Origin: JAFGXT01 sp963677165
GTDB taxonomy: Bacteria; Verrucomicrobiota; Lentisphaeria; Victivallales; SZUA-371
Reading direction: 5' to 3'
NCBI GenBank assembly: GCA_963677165.2
Contig: CAXXSX010000002.1
Location: 4,712,001 to 4,776,000, forward strand
DNA length: 64,000 nucleotides
The notes beneath the pieces are model-generated. The model worked only from the letters and a program-made list of their open reading frames with translations. It was not told where the DNA came from and did not search any database. Both the position numbers and the translations under genes were made by a program. Below are positions 23,738 to 32,365 of this stretch, in pieces. The first letter of the stretch is position 1. Every line of letters begins with the position of its first letter.

Positions 23738-24925
23738 ATGAACATCAACTATTACAATCCTACAAATCTTGTCTTTGGTCCTGGCGTACTCTCTCAACTA
23801 GGAGAACTGGTTAGCAAATATGGCAAAAAGGCTTTAATTGTCAGTGGCGGCGGCAGTGTTAAACGAACCGGTACCTTTAACCGCGTTACTGACATTCTAA
23901 AAACGTCCGGCGTTTCATATGCAGAATGCTCCGGAGTGGAGCCCAACCCCCAAATTTCATCAGTAAGGCGTGGTGCTCAGATTGCTCGCGATGAACAATG
24001 TGACATTGTTATCGCTCTTGGCGGCGGCAGTACTATGGATGCATCTAAAGTTATCGCCGCAGCGTATTACTACGATGGAGATCCTTGGGACATGGTTTGC
24101 CACGGACAGAAAAACTGGCATATTCCAACCCAAGCATTACCGATCGTTACCGTACCGACGATTGCCGCAACGGGGTCAGAAATGAATAATTCCGCGGTGA
24201 TCTCTAATAAAGAAACACTGGCGAAATCTTTTGCAATGGGTGAATGCCTTTATCCTAAAGTCGCTCTGGTTGACCCGGAACTGACGATCAGTGTTCCGAA
24301 AGATCAAACCGCTTATGGAGTATGCGACATCATCACTCACGTAACGGAAGCATATTTCAATGGAACAGACGGAACCCCGATCCAGGATCGTTTTGCAGAA
24401 GGCGTTATTCTTACCGCAATAGAATATGGCCTCAAAGCTTTGGCAGACGGCACTGATATCGAAGCCAGAAGTCAGGTTCAGTTCGCATCTATTCTGGCCC
24501 TTAACGGCTGGGTTCACTCCGGCACAAACTGTGCCTATCCGGTACACATGATCGAACATACCGTTTCCGGTTATGAAGACATCACCCATGCAGCCGGACT
24601 GTCTATCATCAATCCGTCATGGATGCGCTTTGCCGCCAAACACAACACGAAAAAATTCGTACAGTTTGCCGAACGCATTTTCGGACTAGAAGGTAACGGG
24701 CCAGACGATTTAGCTTGCGCTTTTGAAGGAATAAAGCACTTCGAAACCTTTCTCAAAGACATCGGTTGCCCCACACGTTTCTCCGACCTGAATATTGATG
24801 GTTCCAAAATTATAAACTATGCTCAGGACACCCTGAATATCGTTAATGACGGCAACGGCAATCTGCCTGCACGTCCGCTGATGTCTGAAACAGACATTGT
24901 GGAAATGCTCAAAGCGGCACTGTAG
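23738..24925 (+). CDS. Iron-containing alcohol dehydrogenase, YqhD/BDH-like
   Basis: ATG 23738 is chosen because it follows AAAGGAG and because the family begins with a short N-terminal phrase matching NPTNLVFGPG; the open frame upstream to 23588 is untranslated leader. Key elements are the NAD(P)-binding GGGSTMD motif near residue 95 and the metal ligands in CDIITHVTE, PVHMIEH and ITHAAG. The 395-residue length is normal. YqhD-type enzymes reduce toxic aldehydes with NADPH. It is the first gene of a co-oriented set running to 29781 under a divergent YqhC-like regulator. Confidence 0.9.
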   Translation: MNINYYNPTNLVFGPGVLSQLGELVSKYGKKALIVSGGGSVKRTGTFNRVTDILKTSGVSYAECSGVEPNPQISSVRRGAQIARDEQCDIVIALGGGSTMDASKVIAAAYYYDGDPWDMVCHGQKNWHIPTQALPIVTVPTIAATGSEMNNSAVISNKETLAKSFAMGECLYPKVALVDPELTISVPKDQTAYGVCDIITHVTEAYFNGTDGTPIQDRFAEGVILTAIEYGLKALADGTDIEARSQVQFASILALNGWVHSGTNCAYPVHMIEHTVSGYEDITHAAGLSIINPSWMRFAAKHNTKKFVQFAERIFGLEGNGPDDLACAFEGIKHFETFLKDIGCPTRFSDLNIDGSKIINYAQDTLNIVNDGNGNLPARPLMSETDIVEMLKAAL

Positions 24926-24947
24926 GGTTGGAGATATTCGAGAGCTT

Positions 24948-25537
24948 ATGGATAAAAAAGAATTGATGGAGCTGATTGAACAGAAAGCTCCAATTGCCGC
25001 AGGTTCGGAAGCGCACAGACTTTTAGTTGAACTAAGCAACGAAGCCCTGCGCATTACCGCGGAACTGAACGGATCTTACCATGAACCGGCCAAAGTCCGT
25101 GAATTATTTTCACGACTGACCGGAAAAGTAATGGATGATTCGTTCTTCATGTTCCCACCGTTTTATACGGATTTCGGACAAAATATCACTGTTGGCAAAA
25201 ACGTATTTTTTAATACAGGCTGCACCTTTCAGGACCTTGGCGGCATCACGATTGGCGACAAAGTTCAAATCGGGCAGAATGTGGTTATGTGTACGCTTAA
25301 TCACGGACTGGCTCCGGAAAAACGGCATATAACCTATCCCAAACCAATTGTGATAAAAAATAACGTATGGATCGGCTCCATGCCACTATTTTACCAGGTG
25401 TAACGCTTGGCGAGAATGCGGCCATAGCCGCCGGTTCTGTGGTTTCGAAGGATGTTCCGGCCAATACCGTCGCGGCAGGAGTTCCTGCCAAAGTAATCAA
25501 ACAGATTGATTTATCCGAAACATCCGAAACCGGATAA
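24948..25537 (+). pseudogene. LacA/Maa-type hexapeptide acetyltransferase, frameshifted
   Basis: The first frame, from ATG 24948, encodes a sugar/maltose O-acetyltransferase-like protein ([35 protein letters not shown]) but stops at 25403. Directly after GGCTCC near 25380 the family's conserved continuation appears in another frame ([20 protein letters not shown], then [14 protein letters not shown]) and ends with TAA at 25535. Restoring one base would give an intact protein of about 196 residues with the left-handed beta-helix complete. Either the gene is broken by a 1-nt deletion or the read has an error there. Acetyltransferases of this type are common in YqhC/YqhD-like operons. Confidence 0.8.
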
Positions 25538-25567
25538 TCGATAATAAACAATAATTGAGAATAAATC

Positions 25568-25951
25568 ATGAAAGATCAGAATAACCTGACGGAAGTTGTG
25601 TTAAAAGTCGGCCCGACCGAGATTCCGGCCGTTTTGAACGATAGCAAATCATCTCAGAATTTAATAAACCAATTACCTTATACCGTTAAGCTTTATAAAT
25701 ATGAACATGACTACTGCGGAATAATGAACGATCCGCTGGAATATGAAAACAATGATTTGCATAACGGCTGGAAGAACGGTGAAATCGCATTTGCAGCAGA
25801 TGGCAACTATTTTACAATCTTATATAGAGATGAAGACATCTCACAGCAATTCGGCAACCTGGTAACGCTGGGGCACGTCACCTGCGACCTTGGTATGTTT
25901 GATCAGTTGGCCCCGCAAATTGAACTATCAATATCATTGAAGCAGGGTTAA
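25568..25951 (+). CDS. Cyclophilin-like domain protein
   Basis: The 127-residue protein matches the cyclophilin-like fold group (Cyclophil_like2): KVGPTEIPAVLNDSKSSQNL, then LPYTVKLYKYEHDYCG, then GEIAFAADGNYFTILY. Members are small beta-barrels without shown isomerase activity and are often encoded in aldehyde or quinone stress operons with flavodoxins and carboxymuconolactone decarboxylase proteins, as here. There is no signal peptide. ATG 25568 lies 30 bp after the broken acetyltransferase gene. Confidence 0.7.
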   Translation: MKDQNNLTEVVLKVGPTEIPAVLNDSKSSQNLINQLPYTVKLYKYEHDYCGIMNDPLEYENNDLHNGWKNGEIAFAADGNYFTILYRDEDISQQFGNLVTLGHVTCDLGMFDQLAPQIELSISLKQG

Positions 25952-25968
25952 TAGGAAAATATTCTAAT

Positions 25969-26046
25969 AAGGGACAAGTCCCTTAACCCTGTGAGATGCT
26001 TTGCATCTGCTTCCGTCCTTCGAACGGGGCTCCAGGCTCCGCCGTT
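25969..26046. repeat. Cluster of consecutive hairpins in the operon spacer
   Basis: Three short stems follow one another: AAGGGAC/GTCCCTT at 25969-25984, AGATGC/GCATCT at 25994-26008 and CCGT/ACGG at 26013-26027. A GC-rich GGCTCC...GGCTCCGCC stretch follows to about 26046. This looks like a REP/PU-type intergenic repeat or an mRNA processing/attenuation element inside the operon, 79 bp before the next gene. No long T run follows, so full termination is not expected. Confidence 0.45.
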
Positions 26047-26124
26047 GCCGGAAAATTTTAAAACGTTTTTATGATAGAAGTGTAAAACATAGACACTAAT
26101 GAATTAAAAAATACGAGGAACAGC

Positions 26125-26661
26125 ATGAGTAAAAATGTACTACTAATATCTTCAACGCCACGGAAAGGAGGCAACTCCGATCTGCTTTGTGATGAATTCG
26201 TGAGAGGAGCTCAAAACGCTGGACACAAGGCGGAAAAGATCTGGCTGCCGGAGAAAAAAATCAACTACTGTACCGGATGCTGCGCCTGTGTTTCAAACCA
26301 GGGACAGTGTGTGCAGAATGATGACATCAATGAAATACTGAAAAAAGTCATCAACGCGGATATCCTGGTTCTGGCAACACCGGTTTACTTTCACTCCATA
26401 GATGGTCAGATGAAAACGTTTATCGACCGGGCATGTCCGATTTATACTCTGGCGCGGAATAAAGATGTATACTTTATTATATCGGCAGCCGGAGGTCGGA
26501 CCGAAATTGAAAGTACGGCCCAAACGCTTCGATTGTTTACTGAGAGTTTAAGCAATGTCAAAGAAAAAGGCATCATTGCTTCAACCGGCTCCTGGGATGC
26601 AGGCGGTGTCAAGAGGACTCCGGTTTTTTCTCAGGCGTACAATACTGGAAAAAATATTTAA
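26125..26661 (+). CDS. Flavodoxin-fold NAD(P)H-dependent FMN reductase / Fe-S flavoprotein-like
   Basis: The N-terminal VLLISSTPRKGGNSDLL is the FMN phosphate loop. YCTGCCACVSNQGQC is the cysteine-rich insert of iron-sulfur-flavoprotein-type enzymes, and ATPVYFHSIDGQMKTFIDR is the second flavin loop. It likely reduces quinones, nitro compounds or similar with NAD(P)H. RBS GAGGAA precedes ATG 26125. The stop at 26661 may be premature: adding one A to the A6 run near 26650 would extend the protein by about 22 residues of coding-looking sequence (NADKLQLVADALQKN) to a TAA at 26721, just 3 bp before the next ATG. Confidence 0.8.
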   Translation: MSKNVLLISSTPRKGGNSDLLCDEFVRGAQNAGHKAEKIWLPEKKINYCTGCCACVSNQGQCVQNDDINEILKKVINADILVLATPVYFHSIDGQMKTFIDRACPIYTLARNKDVYFIISAAGGRTEIESTAQTLRLFTESLSNVKEKGIIASTGSWDAGGVKRTPVFSQAYNTGKNI

Positions 26662-26726
26662 TCTGTAATGCGGATAAATTACAGTTGGTTGCTGATGCCT
26701 TACAAAAAAACTCAACGAGGTAAAGC

Positions 26727-27092
26727 ATGAAATATATTCTGACTGTTATCATTCTGGGACTTTTGTTTTACACCGTCTCTAAAGCAGTAAAAGCGTCTTC
26801 TGCAACTGGGAAAACACTAAAAGAGAAAACAAAAATGAAAATAAAAGTAACATCAAATGAAAAAATATTCTATCCTCCCCAAAAGCTAAAGACATCTGAG
26901 ACTCCGGAAGCAAATGCGAAAAAAGGAACTCTTGCCTATTATGCCCCTTGGGGAAATGTTGTGATGTTTTACCAGAACTTCGGTTCAGCGCCAGGATTAT
27001 ATGAGCTGGGACAAGCTGTTTCCGGAAGTGAAAATATTCAAAAAATGTCAGATAATATCCAAGTTGCTAAAGAAAAGGAGAGTAAGATATGA
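26727..27092 (+). CDS. Exported cyclophilin-like protein, apparently internally deleted
   Basis: An N-terminal hydrophobic segment (residues 3-20) would export or anchor the product. The rest resembles the cyclophilin-like family C-terminus (EKIFYPPQKL, GTLAYYAPWGNVVMFY, LYELGQAVSG). From my memory of the family, about 27-30 residues normally lie between the first strand (MKIKVTSN) and EKIFYPP. Here the two are fused directly, so an in-frame internal deletion is likely. Whether the fold survives is doubtful. It overlaps the next gene by ATGA. Confidence 0.6.
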   Translation: MKYILTVIILGLLFYTVSKAVKASSATGKTLKEKTKMKIKVTSNEKIFYPPQKLKTSETPEANAKKGTLAYYAPWGNVVMFYQNFGSAPGLYELGQAVSGSENIQKMSDNIQVAKEKESKI

Positions 27093-28132
27093 ATTTGATG
27101 AGATTAAAGAAACTTGTCATCACTACTGGCCTGATGCTTGCCATTGGGACTCCGGCTTTCTGCAAGCCCGTTGGAGCAGATAATTTTTATAAAAATAAGG
27201 AAATAAAAATGCAAAATGTTACATTTGACAATCAGTACAAAATGAAAATCGCGGGAAGTCTCTTCACGTCGAAAGATTTCGATAAGAGTAAAAAATATGC
27301 CGCAATCATTGTGGGACATCCGTTTGGAGCAACAAAAGAACAAAGCGCCAACTTATATGCGACCAAAATGGCGGAACGGGGCTTTGTGACGCTGTCGATC
27401 GACCTCCCCTTCTGGGGCGAAAGTGATGGGCGTCCGCGCAATGCGGTTTCAACAGATCTTTATGCCGAAGCGTTCAGTGCCGCAGTCGATTACCTGGGAA
27501 CACGTCCATTTGTCGACAGAGATAAGATTGGCGTGATTGGAATCTGCGGCAGCGGTGGTTTCGCCATCAACGCGGCCAAGATCGATCCGCGTCTTAAAGC
27601 GATCGCAACAGTCAGTATGTATAACATGGGAACAGCAACCCGTCGCGGACTTGGCAATTCAATGACTCCAGAAATGAAAAAACAGATGCTCAAGGAAGCG
27701 GCCGAACAACGCTATGTGGAATTTACCGGTGACGGCACAAAATATACCGGCGGATGCCCTCATGAAATAGATGAAAATTCTCATCCTGTTGCAAAGGAAT
27801 TTTATGATTTCTACCGCACTCCGCGAGGCGAATACACTCCGAAAGGATTATCGCCGATGCTGACAACGCATCCAACCCTCACCAGCAATGTCAAGCTACT
27901 GAACTTTTATCCGTTTGAAGATATCGAGACTATTTCTCCGCGTCCGCTGCTGTTTATAGCAGGCGACAAGGCTCACTCCCTCGAATTCAGTCAGGATGCC
28001 TATAAAAAAGCGGCCGAACCCAAAGAACTTTATCTTGTTCCAGGAGCCGGACATGTTGACTTGTACGATCGCGTGAATATAATTCCTTTTGATAAGCTCG
28101 ACGACTTTTTCACAAAAAACCTGAAAAAATAG
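27089..28132 (+). CDS. Exported alpha/beta hydrolase, dienelactone-hydrolase-like
   Basis: A Sec signal peptide ends near residue 25 (TPAFCK). The alpha/beta-hydrolase core has GHPFGATKEQ, DLPFWGESDG and a nucleophile elbow GICGSGG, where cysteine replaces the usual serine as in dienelactone hydrolases, then PLLFIAGDKAHS and GAGHVDLYDR for the acid and histidine. At 347 residues it matches the YcjY-like group. It likely acts in the envelope on an ester or lactone. It is translationally coupled to the cyclophilin-like gene and followed 13 bp later by a flavodoxin gene. Confidence 0.8.
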   Translation: MNLMRLKKLVITTGLMLAIGTPAFCKPVGADNFYKNKEIKMQNVTFDNQYKMKIAGSLFTSKDFDKSKKYAAIIVGHPFGATKEQSANLYATKMAERGFVTLSIDLPFWGESDGRPRNAVSTDLYAEAFSAAVDYLGTRPFVDRDKIGVIGICGSGGFAINAAKIDPRLKAIATVSMYNMGTATRRGLGNSMTPEMKKQMLKEAAEQRYVEFTGDGTKYTGGCPHEIDENSHPVAKEFYDFYRTPRGEYTPKGLSPMLTTHPTLTSNVKLLNFYPFEDIETISPRPLLFIAGDKAHSLEFSQDAYKKAAEPKELYLVPGAGHVDLYDRVNIIPFDKLDDFFTKNLKK

Positions 28133-28145
28133 AAGGAAAAACACA

Positions 28146-28730
28146 ATGAAAGGAAAAAATCTGGCAATGGCTGCAGCCAGCTCACTGTTTACCGCTTTCG
28201 GCTGCATCGCGGCGGATGAGAACATTGAAAAAGTGACCGTCAAACCGGAAAAAGTACTGGTGGCGTATTTTTCATACTCAGGCAACACCCGTTACGCTGC
28301 GAAACAGATTCAAAAAGCAACCGGCGGAACTCTGTTTGAAATCAAACCAGTAGACGCATATCCGGCGGATTACAGTTCATGCGTGGCTCAGGCCAGAAAA
28401 GAATGCGGCAGCGGATTCAAACCAAAACTTACCGCAACCGTTGAAAATATGGACCAGTATGATGTGATCTTAATCGGGTCACCAAATTGGTGCTCCACGA
28501 TTGCCCCGCCGGTACTGTCTTTCCTGTCAAACTACGATTTCAGCGGTAAAACAGTTTCGTTGTTTGTGACTCATGGCGGCGGCGGAATAGCCAATTGCGC
28601 CAAGGACTTTGCCAAAGCGTGTCCGAAAGCAAAGGGATTGAAAGCAAAAGGATTCCCTGGCGGCAGTATCAAAAATGCTGATTCTGAATTAAAAAAATTC
28701 GTAAACGACAGAATAATAATAAAACAATGA
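28146..28730 (+). CDS. Flavodoxin with N-terminal export signal
   Basis: The core VLVAYFSYSGNTRYAA is the FMN phosphate-binding loop of long-chain flavodoxins. SPNWCSTIAPPVLSFL and THGGGGIANC are the other flavin loops. Residues 1-22 (MKGKNLAMAAASSLFTAFGC...) look like a signal peptide, possibly with Cys20 as a lipoprotein site (FGC). Flavodoxins are normally cytoplasmic, so an exported one is notable and agrees with the signal peptides on its two neighbours. RBS AGAAGGA before ATG 28146. Confidence 0.8.
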   Translation: MKGKNLAMAAASSLFTAFGCIAADENIEKVTVKPEKVLVAYFSYSGNTRYAAKQIQKATGGTLFEIKPVDAYPADYSSCVAQARKECGSGFKPKLTATVENMDQYDVILIGSPNWCSTIAPPVLSFLSNYDFSGKTVSLFVTHGGGGIANCAKDFAKACPKAKGLKAKGFPGGSIKNADSELKKFVNDRIIIKQ

Positions 28731-28746
28731 AAAGGAAACGAATGCG

Positions 28747-29781
28747 ATGAAAACTTTATTTACTGGAATTTTACTCGCGTTGTTTTGTATAACTCAAAAT
28801 CTGGAGGCTAAAACCATGGACTCAAATACATTAACCGATAAAGAACAGAAACTTGCGACAATCGCCGCCTACTCAGCAAAAGGCGATCTTGCCGGACTTA
28901 AAACCGCGTTAACCGCCGGGCTTGATGCCGGGTTGACCGTGAATGAAATTAAAGAAATTCTGGTTCAGTCGTATGCCTACTGCGGTTTTCCACGCAGCCT
29001 GAACGCTCTCGGAACTTTTATGACAGTGGTAAATGAACGTGGCAACAAGGACCCGCAAGGCAAACAACCAGGCCCCCTGCCCTCAGGAAAAAGTATCGAC
29101 TTCGGAACAGAAAACCAGACAAAACTTTGCGACGCTCCGGTAAAAGGTCCGTTGTTTGATTTTGCCCCGGCTATCGACGAATATCTGAAGGCTCATCTTT
29201 TCGGCGATATCTTTGCCCGCGACAATGTAAGCTGGAAAACTCGTGAACTGGCCACGCTTGCCATGCTCGCGATTATTCCCGGAGCTGAGCCACAATTGAA
29301 AGCGCATATTGAAATCGGAAAAAATAATGGACTTACAGACGAGCAGGTCGAGGCAATCCTTGCGATTGCCCGGCCTATCGCCTCGGCCGATGTATTTGCC
29401 AAAGGCGATAATAATACAGAGTATTTTACCGGCGGAGATGTACATGTGGCAATGCTCATCGTAAACAAAGAAAATGATCTTTCCGTTTACAATGTGACAT
29501 TCTCGCCCGGAGCACGTACCAAGTGGCATAAACATGCTGTTGGACAACAACTGCTCTGCACTGTAGGCACAGGATATTATCAGGAACGCGGCAAAGCAGC
29601 CAAGCAACTTCATCCCGGCGATATCGTCGAGATCCCAGCAAATACTGAACATTGGCACGGTGCGGCACCAGACAGTGAGTTCGTTCATATTGGAACAACC
29701 GCTAAAATGAGCGAAAACGGAGTAACATGGCTTGAGCCGGTATCCGATGAAGATTATAAAGCGGCAACCAGCAGCAAATAA
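28747..29781 (+). CDS. Exported carboxymuconolactone-decarboxylase-like / cupin fusion
   Basis: After a signal peptide (residues 1-22, LEAKT) there are two CMD/AhpD-like helical repeats (LATIAAYSAKGDLAG...YCGFPRSLNALG and ELATLAMLAIIPGAEPQLKA). A C-terminal cupin follows with the metal triad in KWHKHAVGQQLL and HPGDIVEIPANTEHWHG. CMD-cupin fusions accompany YqhD-like and flavodoxin genes in many gut anaerobes. The exact reaction is unknown. It ends the stress operon and is followed by a strong hairpin. Confidence 0.8.
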   Translation: MKTLFTGILLALFCITQNLEAKTMDSNTLTDKEQKLATIAAYSAKGDLAGLKTALTAGLDAGLTVNEIKEILVQSYAYCGFPRSLNALGTFMTVVNERGNKDPQGKQPGPLPSGKSIDFGTENQTKLCDAPVKGPLFDFAPAIDEYLKAHLFGDIFARDNVSWKTRELATLAMLAIIPGAEPQLKAHIEIGKNNGLTDEQVEAILAIARPIASADVFAKGDNNTEYFTGGDVHVAMLIVNKENDLSVYNVTFSPGARTKWHKHAVGQQLLCTVGTGYYQERGKAAKQLHPGDIVEIPANTEHWHGAAPDSEFVHIGTTAKMSENGVTWLEPVSDEDYKAATSSK

Positions 29782-29796
29782 GATCCCTTCTAAAAA

Positions 29797-29833
29797 GTGA
29801 AACATATCGCTGATAACCAGCGATATGTTTCAC
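29797..29833. terminator. Perfect 16-bp stem hairpin after the stress operon
   Basis: Arms 29797-29812 and 29818-29833 are perfectly complementary with a 5-base ATAAC loop. Only a few T residues are nearby, so it is a weaker intrinsic terminator or a 3'-end stabiliser. It lies 15 bp after the CMD-cupin stop and faces minus-strand genes on the other side. Confidence 0.7.
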
Positions 29834-29894
29834 AACTATGTTCTGCCTGAACTTGCTGAATACAAGGAGTCGTATCCCCGTTTATGATTTGCAG

Positions 29895-30044
29895 TTAGCG
29901 TTTCCATCTGGAACCTTCCCTTTCCACATTTTCATCATAAATCAGTCTAACCTCATTAAAACTCTTGATTCCTCCTTCAAGTCCTCGAAAGAATCTTTCA
30001 AGTTCACTCTCTGTGATAGAACTACTATCTTCAGGTTCCGACAT
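29895..30044 (-). CDS. Small hypothetical protein, 49 residues
   Basis: A minus-strand ORF from ATG at 30044 to TAA at 29895, preceded by AAAGGGGG at a good distance. The product is charged and acidic at the start (MSEPEDSSSITESELERFF) with an amphipathic helix, and has no recognisable domain. It lies 82 bp downstream of the DUF6259 gene on the same strand. The rest of the 29834-30126 gap shows nothing else. It could be a real small gene or the remnant of a larger one. Confidence 0.4.
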   Translation of the reverse strand: MSEPEDSSSITESELERFFRGLEGGIKSFNEVRLIYDENVEREGSRWKR

Positions 30045-30126
30045 ATTTCATCCCCCTTTCGTTATTGAAATAATTCATTAACTTATTCTAAATAATACCG
30101 AAAACCAAATAAAAAAACAACTTTGT

Positions 30127-32265
30127 TTATTCATCAAATTCAAGCAGAACCGCATCAAGGGGAGGAATCTGGAGCAGCACTGATGCCGCTGCTAACTTAA
30201 ACTCACCATCAACCGAATATAACGTTCCTTCCATATCATTCTCGAAATCAATGCGGCAGGGCTCAACCAGCGTACTGTAATTAACCAGAATAACAGCACG
30301 CTTTCCATTCTTACTCCATGCCGAACCTACCACAGAAGAGACCTTTACAGGAGCATGTTTTTGCAGATAAACGGTTTGAGAACTGCAAGCAATTCGAGGC
30401 GTTTTTTCCATTCTACCAGCCACAAGATATTTTGCAGCTTTGCCTCGGCGCCATGCAGTCAGGTTGCCTATCAAGTCCCGTAACGGCTGTTGTTCTGGCT
30501 CTGCTTCGCTCCACGGAAGCGCCCAGTGCCAATGTATTTTTCCACCATCTTTCAAGACGACAGACAAAACATTTCCGCTGACAAAATTCCATGCCAGTTC
30601 CCACTGAAGAAAAAAAGGAGTTCGTTTTATATCGACCCAGCCGGAAAGACATACGCCATTACCTGAAAATCCGGAACAATATTCATGAAACAGGAATGGA
30701 TACAGCGGAACCGGCACTCCACCGGTTCCCCAGGCGAGATTATTTCTCAAATCGTTAAAGCGACAAAATTCCATATAGGGTTCCGCCGCCGCGTTTTCAC
30801 ATCCAAGAACCATTGACGAGGCAGCCTTTTCCGCTTTATTTAAAAGCTTGCGCATTGATTCAGTGTGCCAAGCTCCCGGCATTGAATTATGCTGATGCTC
30901 CTTGGAATAGCAAAGCGGAGCCGCTCCTCCCTGATTCTGATCGAAATACTGGAAATAGTCAACACCGAGGTTTACCGCAGAAGAAATTTCATTGATAACA
31001 GTCCGAGCCGTAAACTCCTGGTCAGGACAAAGATCATAGCCAATGCGTTGCCCACGATTGCCGTTGCATACACGCGAAAAAGTTTCCCCACGCGGACCAA
31101 CACAAATCTCTTTTGCGACTTCTTCTGATTCAAACAGATCGCTCCGGTCATAATTAGGATCTATCATGCTTTTTTGCGTCCAGCCTATTCCAGAAGCATA
31201 GAGCCCTACCAGATCATTGCTTCGATGCATCTCCTCAATAAACTGACCCAATTCGGATTCACCTCCATATGGAGGCCAGACGTAAGGCGGGGCCCAGGGG
31301 GCGGTACCTTCCCAGTGCATCAACAAAGCCATGATTCGACAATCCCACTGTTTGCGATAGCTGGCAATAACGTCAAGTGCATTGCAATAGGGAAAATATT
31401 CGTTAGGCATGACTCCACCGGCATCCAACCCGGAACCTTTTACAGGATAAATCAACAACACCGGAGAATCTGCAAACCACGAAGGCATCTGTGTTTCCAG
31501 TGGAGAAGGCAAAACAGGATCGTGTTCTTCCATCCAGTCACGATAAATTTCAGCGGCATCCTGCCAGTCTCCATGAAAACCGGCAGTTACAACATCGTAG
31601 CTTACAGTTGACTCACCCCCCGTAAAATGTTGGAGCATAAGACGGATTCCATCAGAACCATCCGGAACAGCATCAATACCCTTGGGTGAATGAGTGGGGT
31701 CGCAGCAACCGATGAAAAGTCCAGCGTTTCCAGTGTAATAAGCTTCAAACTGCATCGCAACAGGACCAGGATAAAAGTTACTAACTCCAGTCATGGGATA
31801 TTCAGTATATTCACAGTTGAAACTGGCTGCATTTTTCCTTTCTTCCAGAGAATCAACCAGAGTTCCTTCCGCAAATGGAAGTAGAAACTTACCATCGGTA
31901 AAATGACGGAGACGTAAGCGAGGAAAATCTATCCATTCAACCTGAAAATCAACACTTCCGGGAGACACATCAATCCGCCAGAGAACCTCTGCGTCTTTAA
32001 CGACAGCATTCACGTTAACAATCGTCCCCGGATACTTTTCACACTCTGAAAATTCAATATGATAAAGACTGTCTTTTTCTTCCTTTTTGATATTTTTAAA
32101 ATCTGTCCCGTCCAGACGTAATGGATTTCCGACAAAATCACGCAACTGAAAGACAAACAAACCGGAACCGTTTTCCGGGGCGGAAAATTCTACTCCATCA
32201 TACTTTAATGAAGAAACTCCACCATTGGAATTAATATCTAAATGCATTATTGATTTTTCAGGCAT
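30127..32265 (-). CDS. DUF6259-type putative glycoside hydrolase
   Basis: ATG 32265 follows AAGGAG. The 712-residue protein has a beta-sandwich N-terminal half, then a TIM-barrel-like region with acidic pairs (LLMHWEGTAPWAPPYVWPP, GLYASGIGW, GVDYFQYFDQNQGG) and a C-terminal beta domain. This is the layout of DUF6259 and related glycosidases abundant in Lentisphaerota. There is no signal peptide, so it would act on imported oligosaccharides. The catalytic acids cannot be fixed from sequence alone. An AraC regulator gene lies directly upstream on the same strand. Confidence 0.7.
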   Translation of the reverse strand: MPEKSIMHLDINSNGGVSSLKYDGVEFSAPENGSGLFVFQLRDFVGNPLRLDGTDFKNIKKEEKDSLYHIEFSECEKYPGTIVNVNAVVKDAEVLWRIDVSPGSVDFQVEWIDFPRLRLRHFTDGKFLLPFAEGTLVDSLEERKNAASFNCEYTEYPMTGVSNFYPGPVAMQFEAYYTGNAGLFIGCCDPTHSPKGIDAVPDGSDGIRLMLQHFTGGESTVSYDVVTAGFHGDWQDAAEIYRDWMEEHDPVLPSPLETQMPSWFADSPVLLIYPVKGSGLDAGGVMPNEYFPYCNALDVIASYRKQWDCRIMALLMHWEGTAPWAPPYVWPPYGGESELGQFIEEMHRSNDLVGLYASGIGWTQKSMIDPNYDRSDLFESEEVAKEICVGPRGETFSRVCNGNRGQRIGYDLCPDQEFTARTVINEISSAVNLGVDYFQYFDQNQGGAAPLCYSKEHQHNSMPGAWHTESMRKLLNKAEKAASSMVLGCENAAAEPYMEFCRFNDLRNNLAWGTGGVPVPLYPFLFHEYCSGFSGNGVCLSGWVDIKRTPFFLQWELAWNFVSGNVLSVVLKDGGKIHWHWALPWSEAEPEQQPLRDLIGNLTAWRRGKAAKYLVAGRMEKTPRIACSSQTVYLQKHAPVKVSSVVGSAWSKNGKRAVILVNYSTLVEPCRIDFENDMEGTLYSVDGEFKLAAASVLLQIPPLDAVLLEFDE

Positions 32266-32298
32266 CTTGCTACTCCTTAATATTTCTCATAAAGTAAT

Positions 32299-32328
32299 AT
32301 TATATCGCAACGAATAACTAAGCGACAA
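32299..32328 (-). promoter_or_regulatory. Promoter of the DUF6259 glycosidase gene
   Basis: On the minus strand TTGTCG (32323-32328) and a perfect TATAAT (32299-32304) are 18 bp apart, 34 bp before the start codon. The AraC gene ends upstream, so this promoter is separate from that of the regulator. Confidence 0.55.
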
Positions 32329-32365
32329 GATAATATATGATAAAAAAATGTAACAATCCGCTATT

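Noticed and set aside
29838..30068. 76-codon plus-strand ORF after the stress operon
   Set aside because: It is antisense to a better supported minus-strand small ORF and has no ribosome site.
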